NCBI RefSeq assembly: GCF_042138895.1
Contig: NZ_JBHIKW010000009.1
Span: 1-64,000, forward strand
DNA length: 64,000 nucleotides
Reading direction: 5' to 3'
From: Cedecea selenatireducens
GTDB taxonomy: Bacteria > Pseudomonadota > Gammaproteobacteria > Enterobacterales > Enterobacteriaceae
Below, piece by piece: positions 1 through 8,053 of this stretch (its first letter is position 1; each line of letters opens with the position of its first letter). The notes beneath the pieces were generated by a model. The model searched no databases. It saw nothing but the letters and a program-made list of their open reading frames with translations, and was not told where the DNA came from. Made by a program: the position numbers and the translations under genes.

Positions 1-577
1 AGACCTGGCCACGCAGTCTGCGAACGACACCAACAGCGCAGACGATCGTAAAGCGATCAACGCCGAGCTGGATGAACTGAACAAAGAGCTGGGCAATATC
101 ATGACCAACACCTCTTTCGGTGGCGATAAGATGTTTGGTGCAGGCGGCAAGCTGAGCGCCGACATGAACTTCCAGATTGGTGCCAGCACCGGGGAAGGCA
201 TGACGGTGAATCTGGGTACGCAGTTGACCGGTGTATCTGGTGGTATGGGCGGTATTACTACGGCTATCACCACGCTGAGCGGTACCGGGAACGCGGCCAA
301 CGCCAAGGCACTGATGACCTCTCTGGAAACGGGTCTGAAAGCTGTGGGCGAAATGCGTTCCGGGCTGGGGGCGAACATCAACCGTCTGGGCCACACCGCC
401 GCGAACCTGGCCAACATGAAAGATAACACCGAGCTGGCGCTGGGCAACATTCAGGATGCCGACTTCGCAAGCGAAGCGTCTTCCATGACCCGCAACCAGA
501 TGCTGGCGCAGACCAGCATGTCGATGCTGAAGCAGTCCAACAGCATGTCCGGCATGGTGATGTCTCTGCTGGGCTAA
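1..577 (+). CDS. lafA: Lateral flagellin LafA, C-terminal part (5' end outside window)
   Basis: Open reading frame already in progress at base 2; the start lies upstream of the window. The visible 191 residues are the second half of a short flagellin: a helical D1 segment with many Asn/Asp/Lys residues, a small variable middle rich in Gly/Thr, and the conserved C-terminal D0/D1 helix (motif NIQDADFASEASSMTRNQML and a hydrophobic, Met-rich tail ending in LLG). This D0 helix packs the filament core. The gene is followed by a strong terminator and then lafB to lafU, the usual order of the lateral (Flag-2) system, so it is called lafA rather than fliC. Function is firm; the lateral assignment rests on neighbours. 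Confidence 0.92.
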   Translation, partial: DLATQSANDTNSADDRKAINAELDELNKELGNIMTNTSFGGDKMFGAGGKLSADMNFQIGASTGEGMTVNLGTQLTGVSGGMGGITTAITTLSGTGNAANAKALMTSLETGLKAVGEMRSGLGANINRLGHTAANLANMKDNTELALGNIQDADFASEASSMTRNQMLAQTSMSMLKQSNSMSGMVMSLLG

Positions 578-591
578 GGCTTGCGAGATGG

Positions 592-623
592 CAAAAAAAC
601 ACCGCTTTAGGGCGGTGTTTTTG
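592..623 (+). terminator. Intrinsic terminator after lafA
   Basis: Stem arms AACACCGC and GCGGTGTT with a short loop, preceded by A7 and followed by T5. It separates the abundant flagellin message from the downstream lafB operon. The flanking A and T runs mean it could work in both directions. Confidence 0.85.
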
Positions 624-712
624 TATCTGAAGACCGCGCAACGGTTTCCTCCTGTGCGGAAATACACTTTCCCCTTATCAATTAATTTATTGATTTTATT
701 GATATAAAAAAC

Positions 713-728
713 TGGCACGGTACTTGCT
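713..728 (+). promoter_or_regulatory. Sigma-54 (RpoN) promoter of the lafB-lafU operon
   Basis: TGGCACGGTACTTGCT fits the sigma-54 -24/-12 consensus (TGGCAC-N5-TTGCW): the GG and GC dinucleotides are correctly spaced and all consensus positions match. It is on the coding strand 60 bases before the lafB start. The expected activator is LafK, the NtrC-type regulator of lateral flagella, encoded outside this window. An AT-rich tract just upstream (about 678-711) could serve as a DNA-bending region. Confidence 0.85.
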
Positions 729-787
729 AACGTAATGGCATATTACGTTCGGCTAGCCCTACGTGCCCGCATTCCCGGAGATAAAAA

Positions 788-2107
788 ATGTCTGATTTGA
801 CCAGCCTGGATCCTCAAAACCTGGCCACGCAGCTTGCGGGCTATGACATCGCCGCCATGCAGACGGCGCTGAAAAAACAGACCAGCTCTCTGACCGCCCA
901 AAAAGCCGCATTAACGGCGTTACGTACCGCAATGAGTGATTTCCGCACGGCGTTGACCGGGCTGAACAAAACCGACAGCGGCATGCTGCAAAACGTGGCG
1001 ACGACCAACGTTGAAGGCGTAGCTACCGTAACGGCGGGAAGCAAAGCTCAGAAGGGGACTTACAACCTGTTTGTTGAGCAGCTGGCGTCCGCCCACCAGA
1101 TTGCGTTCGATGACATGACCGACGAGTCGATCAAGAACGCGACCGGCACGATGACTATCACCATTAACGGCAAGTCGATGGACGTTGAGATGGACGGTCT
1201 GGAGTCGATGTCTGACCTGACCAAAAAGATCAATACCAATAGCGATAAAGATGCGCCAGGGGTAACCGCCTCCCTGATTCGCACCGACGGTAAAGTCAGC
1301 CTGATGCTGAGCAGCGATGAAAGTGGGGCCGACAATATCGTTGAGCTGGATACCAGCAAAATGGACGCCGCCAGCGCGCAAAAGTTTAGCGTGTCGGAAA
1401 CGATAACCAGCGCGCAAAACGCAAAGTTCAGGCTCGGTGAGAGCGGCAAAGTCTATGAAAGCAGTTCAAATACTCTCGATAAGCTTATCGACGGCGTCAC
1501 CATTGAGCTGACGAAGGCGCAAAAAACCGGCGATGAGCCGCTGCGCATTAATATCGGCGTGGACAACACCGCAACCAAAGAGCAGATGCAGAGCTTTGTG
1601 GATGCGTTTAATACCTTGAAAACCGAACTCGGCAAGCTGACCAACAGCGGCAGCGACGGGAAAGATCGCGGCGCGTTTGCCGGCGATGCCGGGATTGCCT
1701 CGCTGGAAAGGGATCTGAATAACCTGCTGCGCCAGACCTTCGGCGACAAAAATATGACCGACTACGGCATTACCGCCGGCCGGGACGGCAATTTATCTAT
1801 CGACAGCACCAAGCTCGACAAGGCCCTGCAGAACGATCCTCAAGGGCTGAACGATCTGTTCAACGGCAACAACGGGCTGATTAAGAGCATGGATAAGTCG
1901 CTGGATAAATACCTCAATACCTCTAACGGGCTGCTGAAAGGACGACAGGAAACTCTGGATCGCCAGCAGTCAGAAATTGACACCAAAACCGACAAGATTC
2001 AGACGCGCTATGAAACCTCTTATAACCGCTATCTGAAACAGTTCACCCAGCTGCAGTCCATTATGACGCAGATGAGTAACACCATGAGTATGTTTGGCCT
2101 GGCCTAA
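788..2107 (+). CDS. lafB: Lateral flagellar filament cap protein LafB (FliD family)
   Basis: 439 aa. Caps the growing filament and folds exported flagellin at the tip. The N-terminal FliD domain (about residues 5-100) has amphipathic heptads (QTALKKQTSSLTAQKAALTA). A variable beta-rich middle follows, then a C-terminal FliD domain ending in a long coiled-coil helix (about 380-439, Gln/Thr/Lys rich). It starts at an ATG behind CCCGGAGATAAAAA, a good ribosome-binding site. First gene of the sigma-54-driven operon; the next gene follows 13 bases downstream. Cap proteins diverge quickly, so identity rests on domain architecture and locus order. Confidence 0.93.
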   Translation: MSDLTSLDPQNLATQLAGYDIAAMQTALKKQTSSLTAQKAALTALRTAMSDFRTALTGLNKTDSGMLQNVATTNVEGVATVTAGSKAQKGTYNLFVEQLASAHQIAFDDMTDESIKNATGTMTITINGKSMDVEMDGLESMSDLTKKINTNSDKDAPGVTASLIRTDGKVSLMLSSDESGADNIVELDTSKMDAASAQKFSVSETITSAQNAKFRLGESGKVYESSSNTLDKLIDGVTIELTKAQKTGDEPLRINIGVDNTATKEQMQSFVDAFNTLKTELGKLTNSGSDGKDRGAFAGDAGIASLERDLNNLLRQTFGDKNMTDYGITAGRDGNLSIDSTKLDKALQNDPQGLNDLFNGNNGLIKSMDKSLDKYLNTSNGLLKGRQETLDRQQSEIDTKTDKIQTRYETSYNRYLKQFTQLQSIMTQMSNTMSMFGLA

Positions 2108-2120
2108 GGGAGAGTCAGTT

Positions 2121-2516
2121 ATGTATGGAAATGAGCAGGAGGCCCTCGGCCAGTATCAGCAGTCCGATCTGGCCATTCAGGCCGCAGCGGCAAGTCCACA
2201 TCAGCTGGTGCTGATGCTGTTTAACGGCCTGATGGACGAGCTGGTTCGCGCCAGGAGCCACATTGCCGCTTGCCGCTACGAGCGCAAAGTGCAGAGCATC
2301 AATAAATGTATCGATATTCTCAACGCGCTCACCAGCGCGCTGGATTATGAAAAAGGCGGCGATTTGGCGTTAAGCCTCGCCAATCTTTACGACTATTGCG
2401 TGTATCGCCTGTATGACGCGAGCCACAAGCTTTCCGTTGAGTACATTGACGAGGTGGAAAAGATCCTCGGCAACCTGCAGGACGGGTGGCAAAAAATGGG
2501 CCAGCAGCATGGATGA
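2121..2516 (+). CDS. lafC: Flagellin-specific export chaperone LafC (FliS family)
   Basis: 131 aa, typical of FliS. Small all-helical cytoplasmic protein that binds the C-terminal helix of flagellin and delivers it to the type III export gate. The opening (MYGNEQEALGQYQQSDLA) and SPHQLVLMLFNGLMDEL segment are characteristic of FliS. The ATG at 2121 is preferred to an in-frame TTG at 2094 because GGGAGAG precedes it and the upstream codons overlap lafB. Its 3' end overlaps lafD by 8 bases, suggesting translational coupling. Confidence 0.92.
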   Translation: MYGNEQEALGQYQQSDLAIQAAAASPHQLVLMLFNGLMDELVRARSHIAACRYERKVQSINKCIDILNALTSALDYEKGGDLALSLANLYDYCVYRLYDASHKLSVEYIDEVEKILGNLQDGWQKMGQQHG

Positions 2517-2814
2517 TATTCAGGTCATCCACTTTCTGACGCGTGCGCTGGAGGTGGCGGCAGAAAACGAAAACTGGTCGCAGGTGCAGGAAGTGGACAA
2601 GCAAATTGCCTCGTTTCTGGCCTCTTTAGCGCGTAACCCGCTGAGCGATGAGAAGCGGGTTGCGCTGGAGGCGCTGCGCCGTATGCATCGCAAAGTGAAT
2701 GACAAGTGCCGCCTGAAAAGCGAAGAGCTTGAGCGAAAAATGGCGCTACAGCGTCGCAATCAGGAAGGCATTGCTGCCTATGCGGCCTTTATGGATGAGG
2801 GGGACATTCGATGA
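2509..2814 (+). CDS. lafD: Lateral flagellar chaperone LafD (FliT-like)
   Basis: 101 aa, predicted fully helical and highly charged, with no signal or membrane segment. It occupies the FliT position (after FliS, before FliK) of lateral flagellar loci. It probably acts as an export chaperone for the cap or hook-associated proteins. The start ATG at 2509 overlaps the lafC stop and the stop overlaps the lafE start, so it is embedded in a coupled operon. Sequence identity to FliT is not obvious by eye; the name rests on position, size and composition. Confidence 0.75.
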   Translation: MDDIQVIHFLTRALEVAAENENWSQVQEVDKQIASFLASLARNPLSDEKRVALEALRRMHRKVNDKCRLKSEELERKMALQRRNQEGIAAYAAFMDEGDIR

Positions 2815-3866
2815 TGAATATCAGTTCTGCCTCCATCTTGCTGCACGACGCGCCGGTAACAACCGTCTCAGGGGTTATGCCAGGCGTAGAAGGCGTTGCT
2901 ACTCCGCAGGGCATCACTACAGCTGCTTCCGGTTTGCAGGCTGCGGTATCCGCACCACCGCTCTTTACGCAGGCATTACTCAACGTGCTGCAAGCCGTGC
3001 CGGCAGGTGAGGCTGGGCTGGAAACCGTCGATGCGGATAACGCCGTGATGGAAGAAGAAACTGCTGACACCACGGTAAGCGTGGACGCGCCCGTAGCGCT
3101 TCTCCAGCAAATTCTTGATGGGCTGCTTACGGTGAATGCAGCTTCTGCCGCGCCGGCTAATCCTGTCGCTAACGCGGTGGCGGATGCCGTTAATCCAGCA
3201 CGGCCGGGCGGTGCGCAGCCTTCTCTCGCGGGCCTGCACGGCGTGAGAGCACCGGTCCAACAACCTGCTTCAACGCTGGCCGAGGCCGGTACGTTACCGC
3301 TTATGCAGCCGGTGACGTTAAAAAGCACGGAGTCTGTCGCCGTTCAGCCAATGTTAAACATGGGCGAAAACGTGGCTATCTCCACGGCACGTCCGTCGGT
3401 TCAGCCTGGCGCTATGGGGAAAGAAACGCCGTCCATGTCGCCAACCGTCAAGCTGGATCCTGAACCTTCGCGCTGGGCTCAACAGCTTCAGTCTGCCCTG
3501 GGCGAGCGTTTACAGGTACAGGTTAAGGACCAGATTCAGCACGCGACTATCCGTCTCGACCCGCCGGAAATGGGCAAGATAGACATTGCCGTGCAGATCG
3601 AAAATGGCCGCGTGCAGGTCACGATTAATGCCAGCCAGGGGGAGGTTTACCGCGCGCTTCAGCAGGTCAGTAACGACTTACGTCAGAGCCTGACCGAGCA
3701 GAATTTTGTGCAGGTGAACGTCCAGGTTTCCTCTCAAAATGGACAGCGCGATGGCCAGCATCAATCGGCGCCACAGAAGCAGCCACAGGATGTTATGGCT
3801 GCCGTAAGCATTGAGGCGGATGCGAGCGCGCGCCGTGAAGATGCCTCCGTTCTACTGACCGTTTAA
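2811..3866 (+). CDS. lafE: Flagellar hook-length control protein LafE (FliK family)
   Basis: 351 aa. FliK measures hook length during export and switches the export gate from hook to filament substrates. Residues 1-215 are low-complexity, rich in Ala/Val/Pro/Thr (the ruler part). Residues about 230-310 form the Flg_hook domain, with the typical IRLDPPEMGKIDIAVQIENG stretch. The tail is Gln/Ser rich. The start overlaps the lafD stop (ATGATG); the next ATG, one codon in, would serve equally well. Confidence is high because the C-terminal domain is diagnostic. Confidence 0.9.
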   Translation: MMNISSASILLHDAPVTTVSGVMPGVEGVATPQGITTAASGLQAAVSAPPLFTQALLNVLQAVPAGEAGLETVDADNAVMEEETADTTVSVDAPVALLQQILDGLLTVNAASAAPANPVANAVADAVNPARPGGAQPSLAGLHGVRAPVQQPASTLAEAGTLPLMQPVTLKSTESVAVQPMLNMGENVAISTARPSVQPGAMGKETPSMSPTVKLDPEPSRWAQQLQSALGERLQVQVKDQIQHATIRLDPPEMGKIDIAVQIENGRVQVTINASQGEVYRALQQVSNDLRQSLTEQNFVQVNVQVSSQNGQRDGQHQSAPQKQPQDVMAAVSIEADASARREDASVLLTV

Positions 3867-3878
3867 ACACAGAAGATT

Positions 3879-4346
3879 ATGACAATAAAAACTTTTTCTC
3901 TGGGGCTGCTCATTGCCCTTATTGCGGCCGCGTTTGCGGCGGTTTTGACCATAGTGGGTACTCACGTGCTGACCAAAGAGGACGGGGCAAGCGGCATGCT
4001 GACCTCGTTGTTCAGCTCTTCGGATGTAAAGCACGTTGAGTTTGTGGAAATCAAAAATGTGGTTATCACCCTGCAAAGCAACGGCAGCAAAGAGCGTTAC
4101 CTGCTGCTTGAACTGGCGTTAGCGGCGGATGAGCCTCGCGACGTCCAGTTGATCAACGATATGTCCCCCGCGATACGCGGTGCGACGGTAAGCCTGCTGT
4201 CCGATATGGGCTACGAAACGGTGCGCGGTATGAGCGTTTCTGATCTTAAGAAAAGGCTTATGACGGCCTATACCGAGCGCTTTAAAAGCCTCAACAGCAA
4301 GATACCGTTCCGGGATGTGATCATCAGCAAGATGGTCTTTCAGTAA
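3879..4346 (+). CDS. lafF: Flagellar basal-body-associated protein LafF (FliL family)
   Basis: 155 aa. A single N-terminal membrane helix (about residues 6-28, LGLLIALIAAAFAAVLTIVG) is followed by a periplasmic FliL domain with the typical YLLLELALAADEP strand. FliL proteins ring the stator and help its recruitment or stability. It lies 12 bases after lafE and just before the sigma factor and stator genes, as in other lateral flagellar clusters. Confidence 0.88.
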   Translation: MTIKTFSLGLLIALIAAAFAAVLTIVGTHVLTKEDGASGMLTSLFSSSDVKHVEFVEIKNVVITLQSNGSKERYLLLELALAADEPRDVQLINDMSPAIRGATVSLLSDMGYETVRGMSVSDLKKRLMTAYTERFKSLNSKIPFRDVIISKMVFQ

Positions 4347-4367
4347 GTCACCACGGCGGTAAGAGAA

Positions 4368-5057
4368 ATGATGGATTTTATTGCTGACGAGGCCCTGACG
4401 CCTGCGGAAGAGTCACGTTATGTGAATGCTTACTTACCGCTGGTGCATCGGGTTGTGAAGCAGCTTTCTTATCAGGCAAGCAGCGTGATGGACAGGGAAG
4501 ATATGGAGCAAATTGCCCTGATGGGTCTGCTCACGTCTTTGCGTCGTTACGGTCATCCTGATGAACAGTTTGGGGCTTATGCCGTGCACCGTATTCGGGG
4601 CGCGGTTCTTGATGAGCTGCGTCAGCTTGACTGGCGTCCTCGCCGCCTGCGGCAAAAGACCCACAAGCTGAATGATGCCATCCGCGAGATAGCCCGCGAG
4701 CTGGGTCGTCCGCCTGGCTTTGTTGACCTTGCCGGGCGGCTGGAGATTACCGCCGAAGAGTATCAGGAGTATCTGCTGCTGGACTGCGCGAAGTCGATGG
4801 ACAGCCTTGATGAGATTCTCAGTAGCGAAACGCATTCCGTCTCGCTGAATGGCCGGGATTTAGAAGAAGAAGTGATGGTGAGCCGAACGTTGAAAACCGC
4901 GCTGGCAAGCCTTGATGAACGTGAGCAAATGATTTTGACGCTGTACTACCAGCATGAAATGAGCCTGAAAGAGATAGCGCTGGTGCTGGGGCTGACGGAG
5001 GCACGTATCTGTCAGCTGAATAAAAAAATAGCGCAAAAAGTTGAGCAGTTTTTTTAG
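4368..5057 (+). CDS. lafS: Lateral flagellar RNA polymerase sigma factor LafS (sigma-28/FliA family)
   Basis: 229 aa, close to FliA (about 239 aa). Region 2 contains LVHRVVKQL, the DMEQIALMGLLTSLRRY core-binding segment and a -10-recognition helix (VHRIRGAVLDELRQLDW). Region 3 follows, then a region-4 helix-turn-helix at the C terminus (LKEIALVLGLTEARICQLNK). It would direct late genes such as lafA. It lies inside the lafB-lafU operon, so its synthesis depends on the upstream sigma-54 promoter unless internal promoters exist. A second start codon lies one residue downstream. Confidence 0.94.
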   Translation: MMDFIADEALTPAEESRYVNAYLPLVHRVVKQLSYQASSVMDREDMEQIALMGLLTSLRRYGHPDEQFGAYAVHRIRGAVLDELRQLDWRPRRLRQKTHKLNDAIREIARELGRPPGFVDLAGRLEITAEEYQEYLLLDCAKSMDSLDEILSSETHSVSLNGRDLEEEVMVSRTLKTALASLDEREQMILTLYYQHEMSLKEIALVLGLTEARICQLNKKIAQKVEQFF

Positions 5058-5081
5058 TGGTTTTTTGAGAAGTGGAAACTC

Positions 5082-5945
5082 ATGCAAAAATTATTAGGTT
5101 TAGTGATCATTTTCGTCTGTGTCGTCGGCGGTTTTCTTATGTCAGGCGGGCGACTGGCTTCGTTCTGGCAGCCCGGTGAAATTATCATCATTTTGGGCGC
5201 AGGGTTTGGCGCTCTGGTGCTGGCTAACCCCAAACCTGTGCTGGCAGAAATGTACCGCCAGTTTCGCGGCGTGATGCGCAAAAACGAGCACACCGACGAA
5301 TACCAGCGCCAGCTGCTGATGCTGCTGTTTGAGCTGCTTGAGCTGGTTCAGGACGGTGGACTTAAGGTGCTGGATGAGCACATTGAGGTCCCTGAGAGCA
5401 GCCCGCTGTTCCAAAAGTACCCGCTTATCCTGCGTGACAAAGCGCTGATCACCTTTATCTCGGATAACTTCCGCCTGATGGCGATGGGCAAAATTAACGA
5501 ACACGAGCTTGAAGGGATCCTCGAGCAGGAGCTGGTGGCGATGGAAGAGGATCTGTTGCTGCCGTCGCGTTCGCTGCAGCGAATTGCTGAAGCGATGCCT
5601 GGATTCGGTATTTGTGCCGCGGTGCTTGGGATAATCATCACCATGCAGTCTATCGACGGCTCCATTGCCGTTATCGGGGTGAAGGTAGCGGCCGCGCTGG
5701 TGGGCACCTTCCTTGGGGTCTTCTTCTGTTACTGCCTGATGGATCCGATGGCTAACGCCATGGAGCAGCGTACTAAAAAACAGATGGCCGTGCTGGAGTG
5801 TGTGCGTACCGTGCTGGTGAATCACGTTGCCGGTAAACCGACGCTGCTAGCGGTAGATGCCGGGCGCAAAATGCTGCCGATGGACTCTAAGCCGACCTTT
5901 GCCACGCTGGACGGCTGGGTGAACCAGATGACGGGTGATGCGTAA
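5082..5945 (+). CDS. lafT: Lateral flagellar motor stator protein LafT (MotA family)
   Basis: 287 aa with four membrane segments: two near the N terminus (about 1-20 and 28-50) and two in the second half (about 170-220), separated by a large charged cytoplasmic loop that contacts the rotor. The N-terminal LGLVIIFVCVVGGFLMSGG is typical of MotA. It pairs with LafU to form the ion-conducting stator. The stop codon overlaps the lafU start (TAATG). Confidence 0.93.
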   Translation: MQKLLGLVIIFVCVVGGFLMSGGRLASFWQPGEIIIILGAGFGALVLANPKPVLAEMYRQFRGVMRKNEHTDEYQRQLLMLLFELLELVQDGGLKVLDEHIEVPESSPLFQKYPLILRDKALITFISDNFRLMAMGKINEHELEGILEQELVAMEEDLLLPSRSLQRIAEAMPGFGICAAVLGIIITMQSIDGSIAVIGVKVAAALVGTFLGVFFCYCLMDPMANAMEQRTKKQMAVLECVRTVLVNHVAGKPTLLAVDAGRKMLPMDSKPTFATLDGWVNQMTGDA

Positions 5946-6892
5946 TGCGAGGTCACGGCAAAGGGCATACCACAATTATCAAACGCGCCTCGCGCAAAGG
6001 CCATGACGCGGTTCATGGCGGCGCGTGGAAGGTTGCGTTTGCCGACTTCACCCTCGCAATGATGGCGCTGTTTATGGTGCTGTGGATCATGGGGGCGGTC
6101 ACCGAAGAAGAGCGTAAGGAGATTGTCTCTTTGCTTAACAGCGACTCGCTGTTTGAGGGCATGTCCGCCACGCCGATTACCCAGCCAGACGGCTCCGGCG
6201 GCAGCGTAACCATTCTGGCGGGCAAACCGAAGTCGAGTGATGCCAGCAGCGACATCAAGCAGGATGTTGCTGCCCTGCAGGCGTTAACCCAGCAGGCGAG
6301 TAAGGGAGAGAGCCTGAAAGACGTCAACCGCCGTTCGGAGCAGGAGATTGAGGATCTGGCTCGGGTTATCATGAAAATCACCTCCGCCTATGACGCCCAG
6401 TCCAACCTACAAATTGAAATTGTTCCGCAGGGGCTGCGTATCCTGGTTCAGGATGACCAAAAGCGGGAAATGTTCCAGCGCAGCAGCGCCATTCTGACGC
6501 CCTTTTTTAACCGCCTGCTGACGGAGTTTGCGACGGCGCTGAACTCTATCGACAACAAAATCATTATCACCGGGCATACCGATGCCACGCGTTTCCGCGA
6601 CCAGGAGCTCTATAACAACTGGAATCTGTCCGGCGAACGCGCGATGCAGGCGCGCAAAGCGCTGACCAGGGGCGGGCTGGATAACGGGAAAGTGCTGCAG
6701 GTTAGCGGCATGGCAGACCAGATGTTGCTCGATCCTGAACATCCGCTCAGCTCGGCCAACCGCCGCATCGAGATCATGGTTTTGACCCATTCCGCGAGCG
6801 CTTCGCTGTACCAGTTCTTTGGTCAGCACGGCGAAAAAGTTCTTAAGCCGCTGGCCGAGCGCGTGGCGCAACAGCCGTCCCCGGCACGATAA
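5945..6892 (+). CDS. lafU: Lateral flagellar motor stator protein LafU (MotB family)
   Basis: 315 aa. A basic N terminus precedes one membrane helix (about 30-52, AFADFTLAMMALFMVLWIMG) carrying the ion-binding Asp34 and the plug segment. A long linker follows, then a C-terminal OmpA-type peptidoglycan-binding domain (about 180-285; IIITGHTDATRF, NNWNLSGERA, NRRIEIMV). The membrane helix resembles proton-type MotB, but ion choice cannot be settled by eye. Last recognisable gene of the laf operon; E. coli K-12 keeps only a truncated relative. Confidence 0.94.
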   Translation: MRGHGKGHTTIIKRASRKGHDAVHGGAWKVAFADFTLAMMALFMVLWIMGAVTEEERKEIVSLLNSDSLFEGMSATPITQPDGSGGSVTILAGKPKSSDASSDIKQDVAALQALTQQASKGESLKDVNRRSEQEIEDLARVIMKITSAYDAQSNLQIEIVPQGLRILVQDDQKREMFQRSSAILTPFFNRLLTEFATALNSIDNKIIITGHTDATRFRDQELYNNWNLSGERAMQARKALTRGGLDNGKVLQVSGMADQMLLDPEHPLSSANRRIEIMVLTHSASASLYQFFGQHGEKVLKPLAERVAQQPSPAR

Positions 6893-6975
6893 GTTTTCAG
6901 GTATTTGATTTGCTGATTTTGATTTCCACCTCAATTGTCTCCACTTTACCGCCTGCGTCCGAACTCTCCCGACGC

Positions 6976-7746
6976 ATGGCGGGATTTTTTTTTCTGCTGC
7001 TATTCGTCCTTTTCTCTTCTTCGGTCTGCGCCTCGCCCGGCAAGAAGCCTAAGCCTGTACAGAAGCCAATGCAGGCCGTGCAGCAGCAGAGTAAAGAATC
7101 CCGCGAACGGATGAAAAACCGTATGAGGCTGCTGAGCAGCGCTAAAAAGCGCCTTGCGCTTGTGCCGCCTACACCCGAACAGAAAAAACGGCAGGCTGCC
7201 GAAAAGCTGGCCGCTCGCGCCTTGAATCGTGAGCAGCTCGCCATGCATACCCGTTGGCGTCCTGGAATGATGGGCGGCTCTGAAGGCCTGTGGCCGCTGG
7301 CGACCGAGGCGCTGATGGCCGAGATGACGAGTCCTCGCGTGGAAGCTACTGTTCACAAGGTTATTCAGCGGCTCAAACTACAGTTGGGTAAACCCTATGT
7401 CTGGGGCGGGCAGACGCCGGACCAGGGCTTTGACTGCAGCGGGCTGATTTATTACGCCTATAACAAGCTGCTAAGCCAGAAGCTCCCGCGCACCGCCAAC
7501 GGCATGTTCCAGGATCAAAGATTAAAGCGCATCAACCAACGCCAGCTTCAGCGCGGCGATCTGGTATTTTTCAGTATCAAAAGTCAGGATCGGGCGGATC
7601 ACGTCGGGGTTTATCTTGGCGACGGGCAGTTTATTGAGGCGCCAAGAACCGGGTTGAATATCCGTATTAGCCAGCTGACGGACAATTACTGGCAGGATCA
7701 TTTCCTGGGGGCGAAGCGGATTCTGATCGAGGAGGCGATTCTCTGA
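6976..7746 (+). CDS. yafL: Secreted NlpC/P60 peptidoglycan hydrolase, YafL-like
   Basis: 256 aa from the ATG at 6976. An in-frame TTG at 6910 would add 22 residues but has no better ribosome site. Begins with a signal peptide (MAGFFFLLLFVLFSSSVCA). A basic helical region follows, then a C-terminal NlpC/P60 domain from about residue 130. Catalytic Cys154 lies in GFDCSGL and His209 in DHVGVYLGDG; the usual third residue is Glu221 (FIEAPRTG) rather than His/Asn/Gln. The last 100 residues closely resemble E. coli YafL as I recall it, and yafL also lies beside the flagellar remnant in K-12. Probably cleaves D-Glu-mDAP peptide bonds, perhaps helping the flagellum cross the wall (inference). Confidence 0.85.
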   Translation: MAGFFFLLLFVLFSSSVCASPGKKPKPVQKPMQAVQQQSKESRERMKNRMRLLSSAKKRLALVPPTPEQKKRQAAEKLAARALNREQLAMHTRWRPGMMGGSEGLWPLATEALMAEMTSPRVEATVHKVIQRLKLQLGKPYVWGGQTPDQGFDCSGLIYYAYNKLLSQKLPRTANGMFQDQRLKRINQRQLQRGDLVFFSIKSQDRADHVGVYLGDGQFIEAPRTGLNIRISQLTDNYWQDHFLGAKRILIEEAIL

Positions 7747-8053
7747 GGTTTGAGGGGGCGCTGGGATCTGTTTTTTATCATATTTGTCCGCGATTATGTA
7801 GGAGCCGCGCATATTCCGTTCACTTCCAGTCCTGGGTCGGCTGAGATGCGTTCCCGATGATCGCTCTCTTTCGCTGCTCCCGGCAGCTCAACCCCGCCTG
7901 AGTTGGGTCATAGTCGGGGGCGATGAGAGCCGGGAACAAATCTTCCCCTCACCCCAGCCCTCTCCCCAAAGGGGAGAGGGGGAAAACAGACGATGGGGTA
8001 CATTATTTATTCCCTCTCCCTTCCAGGGAGAGGGTTAGGGTGAGGGAAAAATA
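7747..8053. other. Intergenic region between the flagellar locus and the APE cluster
   Basis: 307 bases between convergent genes (yafL + and apeR -). No credible ORF. Its right half is filled by the palindromic repeat pair annotated at 7945-8046; the left half (7760-7940) shows no gene or clear promoter. Transcripts from both sides probably end here. Confidence 0.7.
7945..8046. repeat. Pair of inverted G/C-rich palindromic intergenic repeats
   Basis: Two hairpin units: about 7945-7982 (arms CCCTCTCCCC and GGGGAGAGGG) and about 8010-8046 (arms TCCCTCTCCC and GGGAGAGGG). The outer parts, CCCTCACCC and GGGTGAGGG, also pair, so the whole 100-base block is one large imperfect inverted repeat around an AT-rich centre. 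The look is that of an enterobacterial REP-like dispersed element. It can act as a two-way terminator or mRNA-stabilising 3' end for yafL and apeR. Confidence 0.75.
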
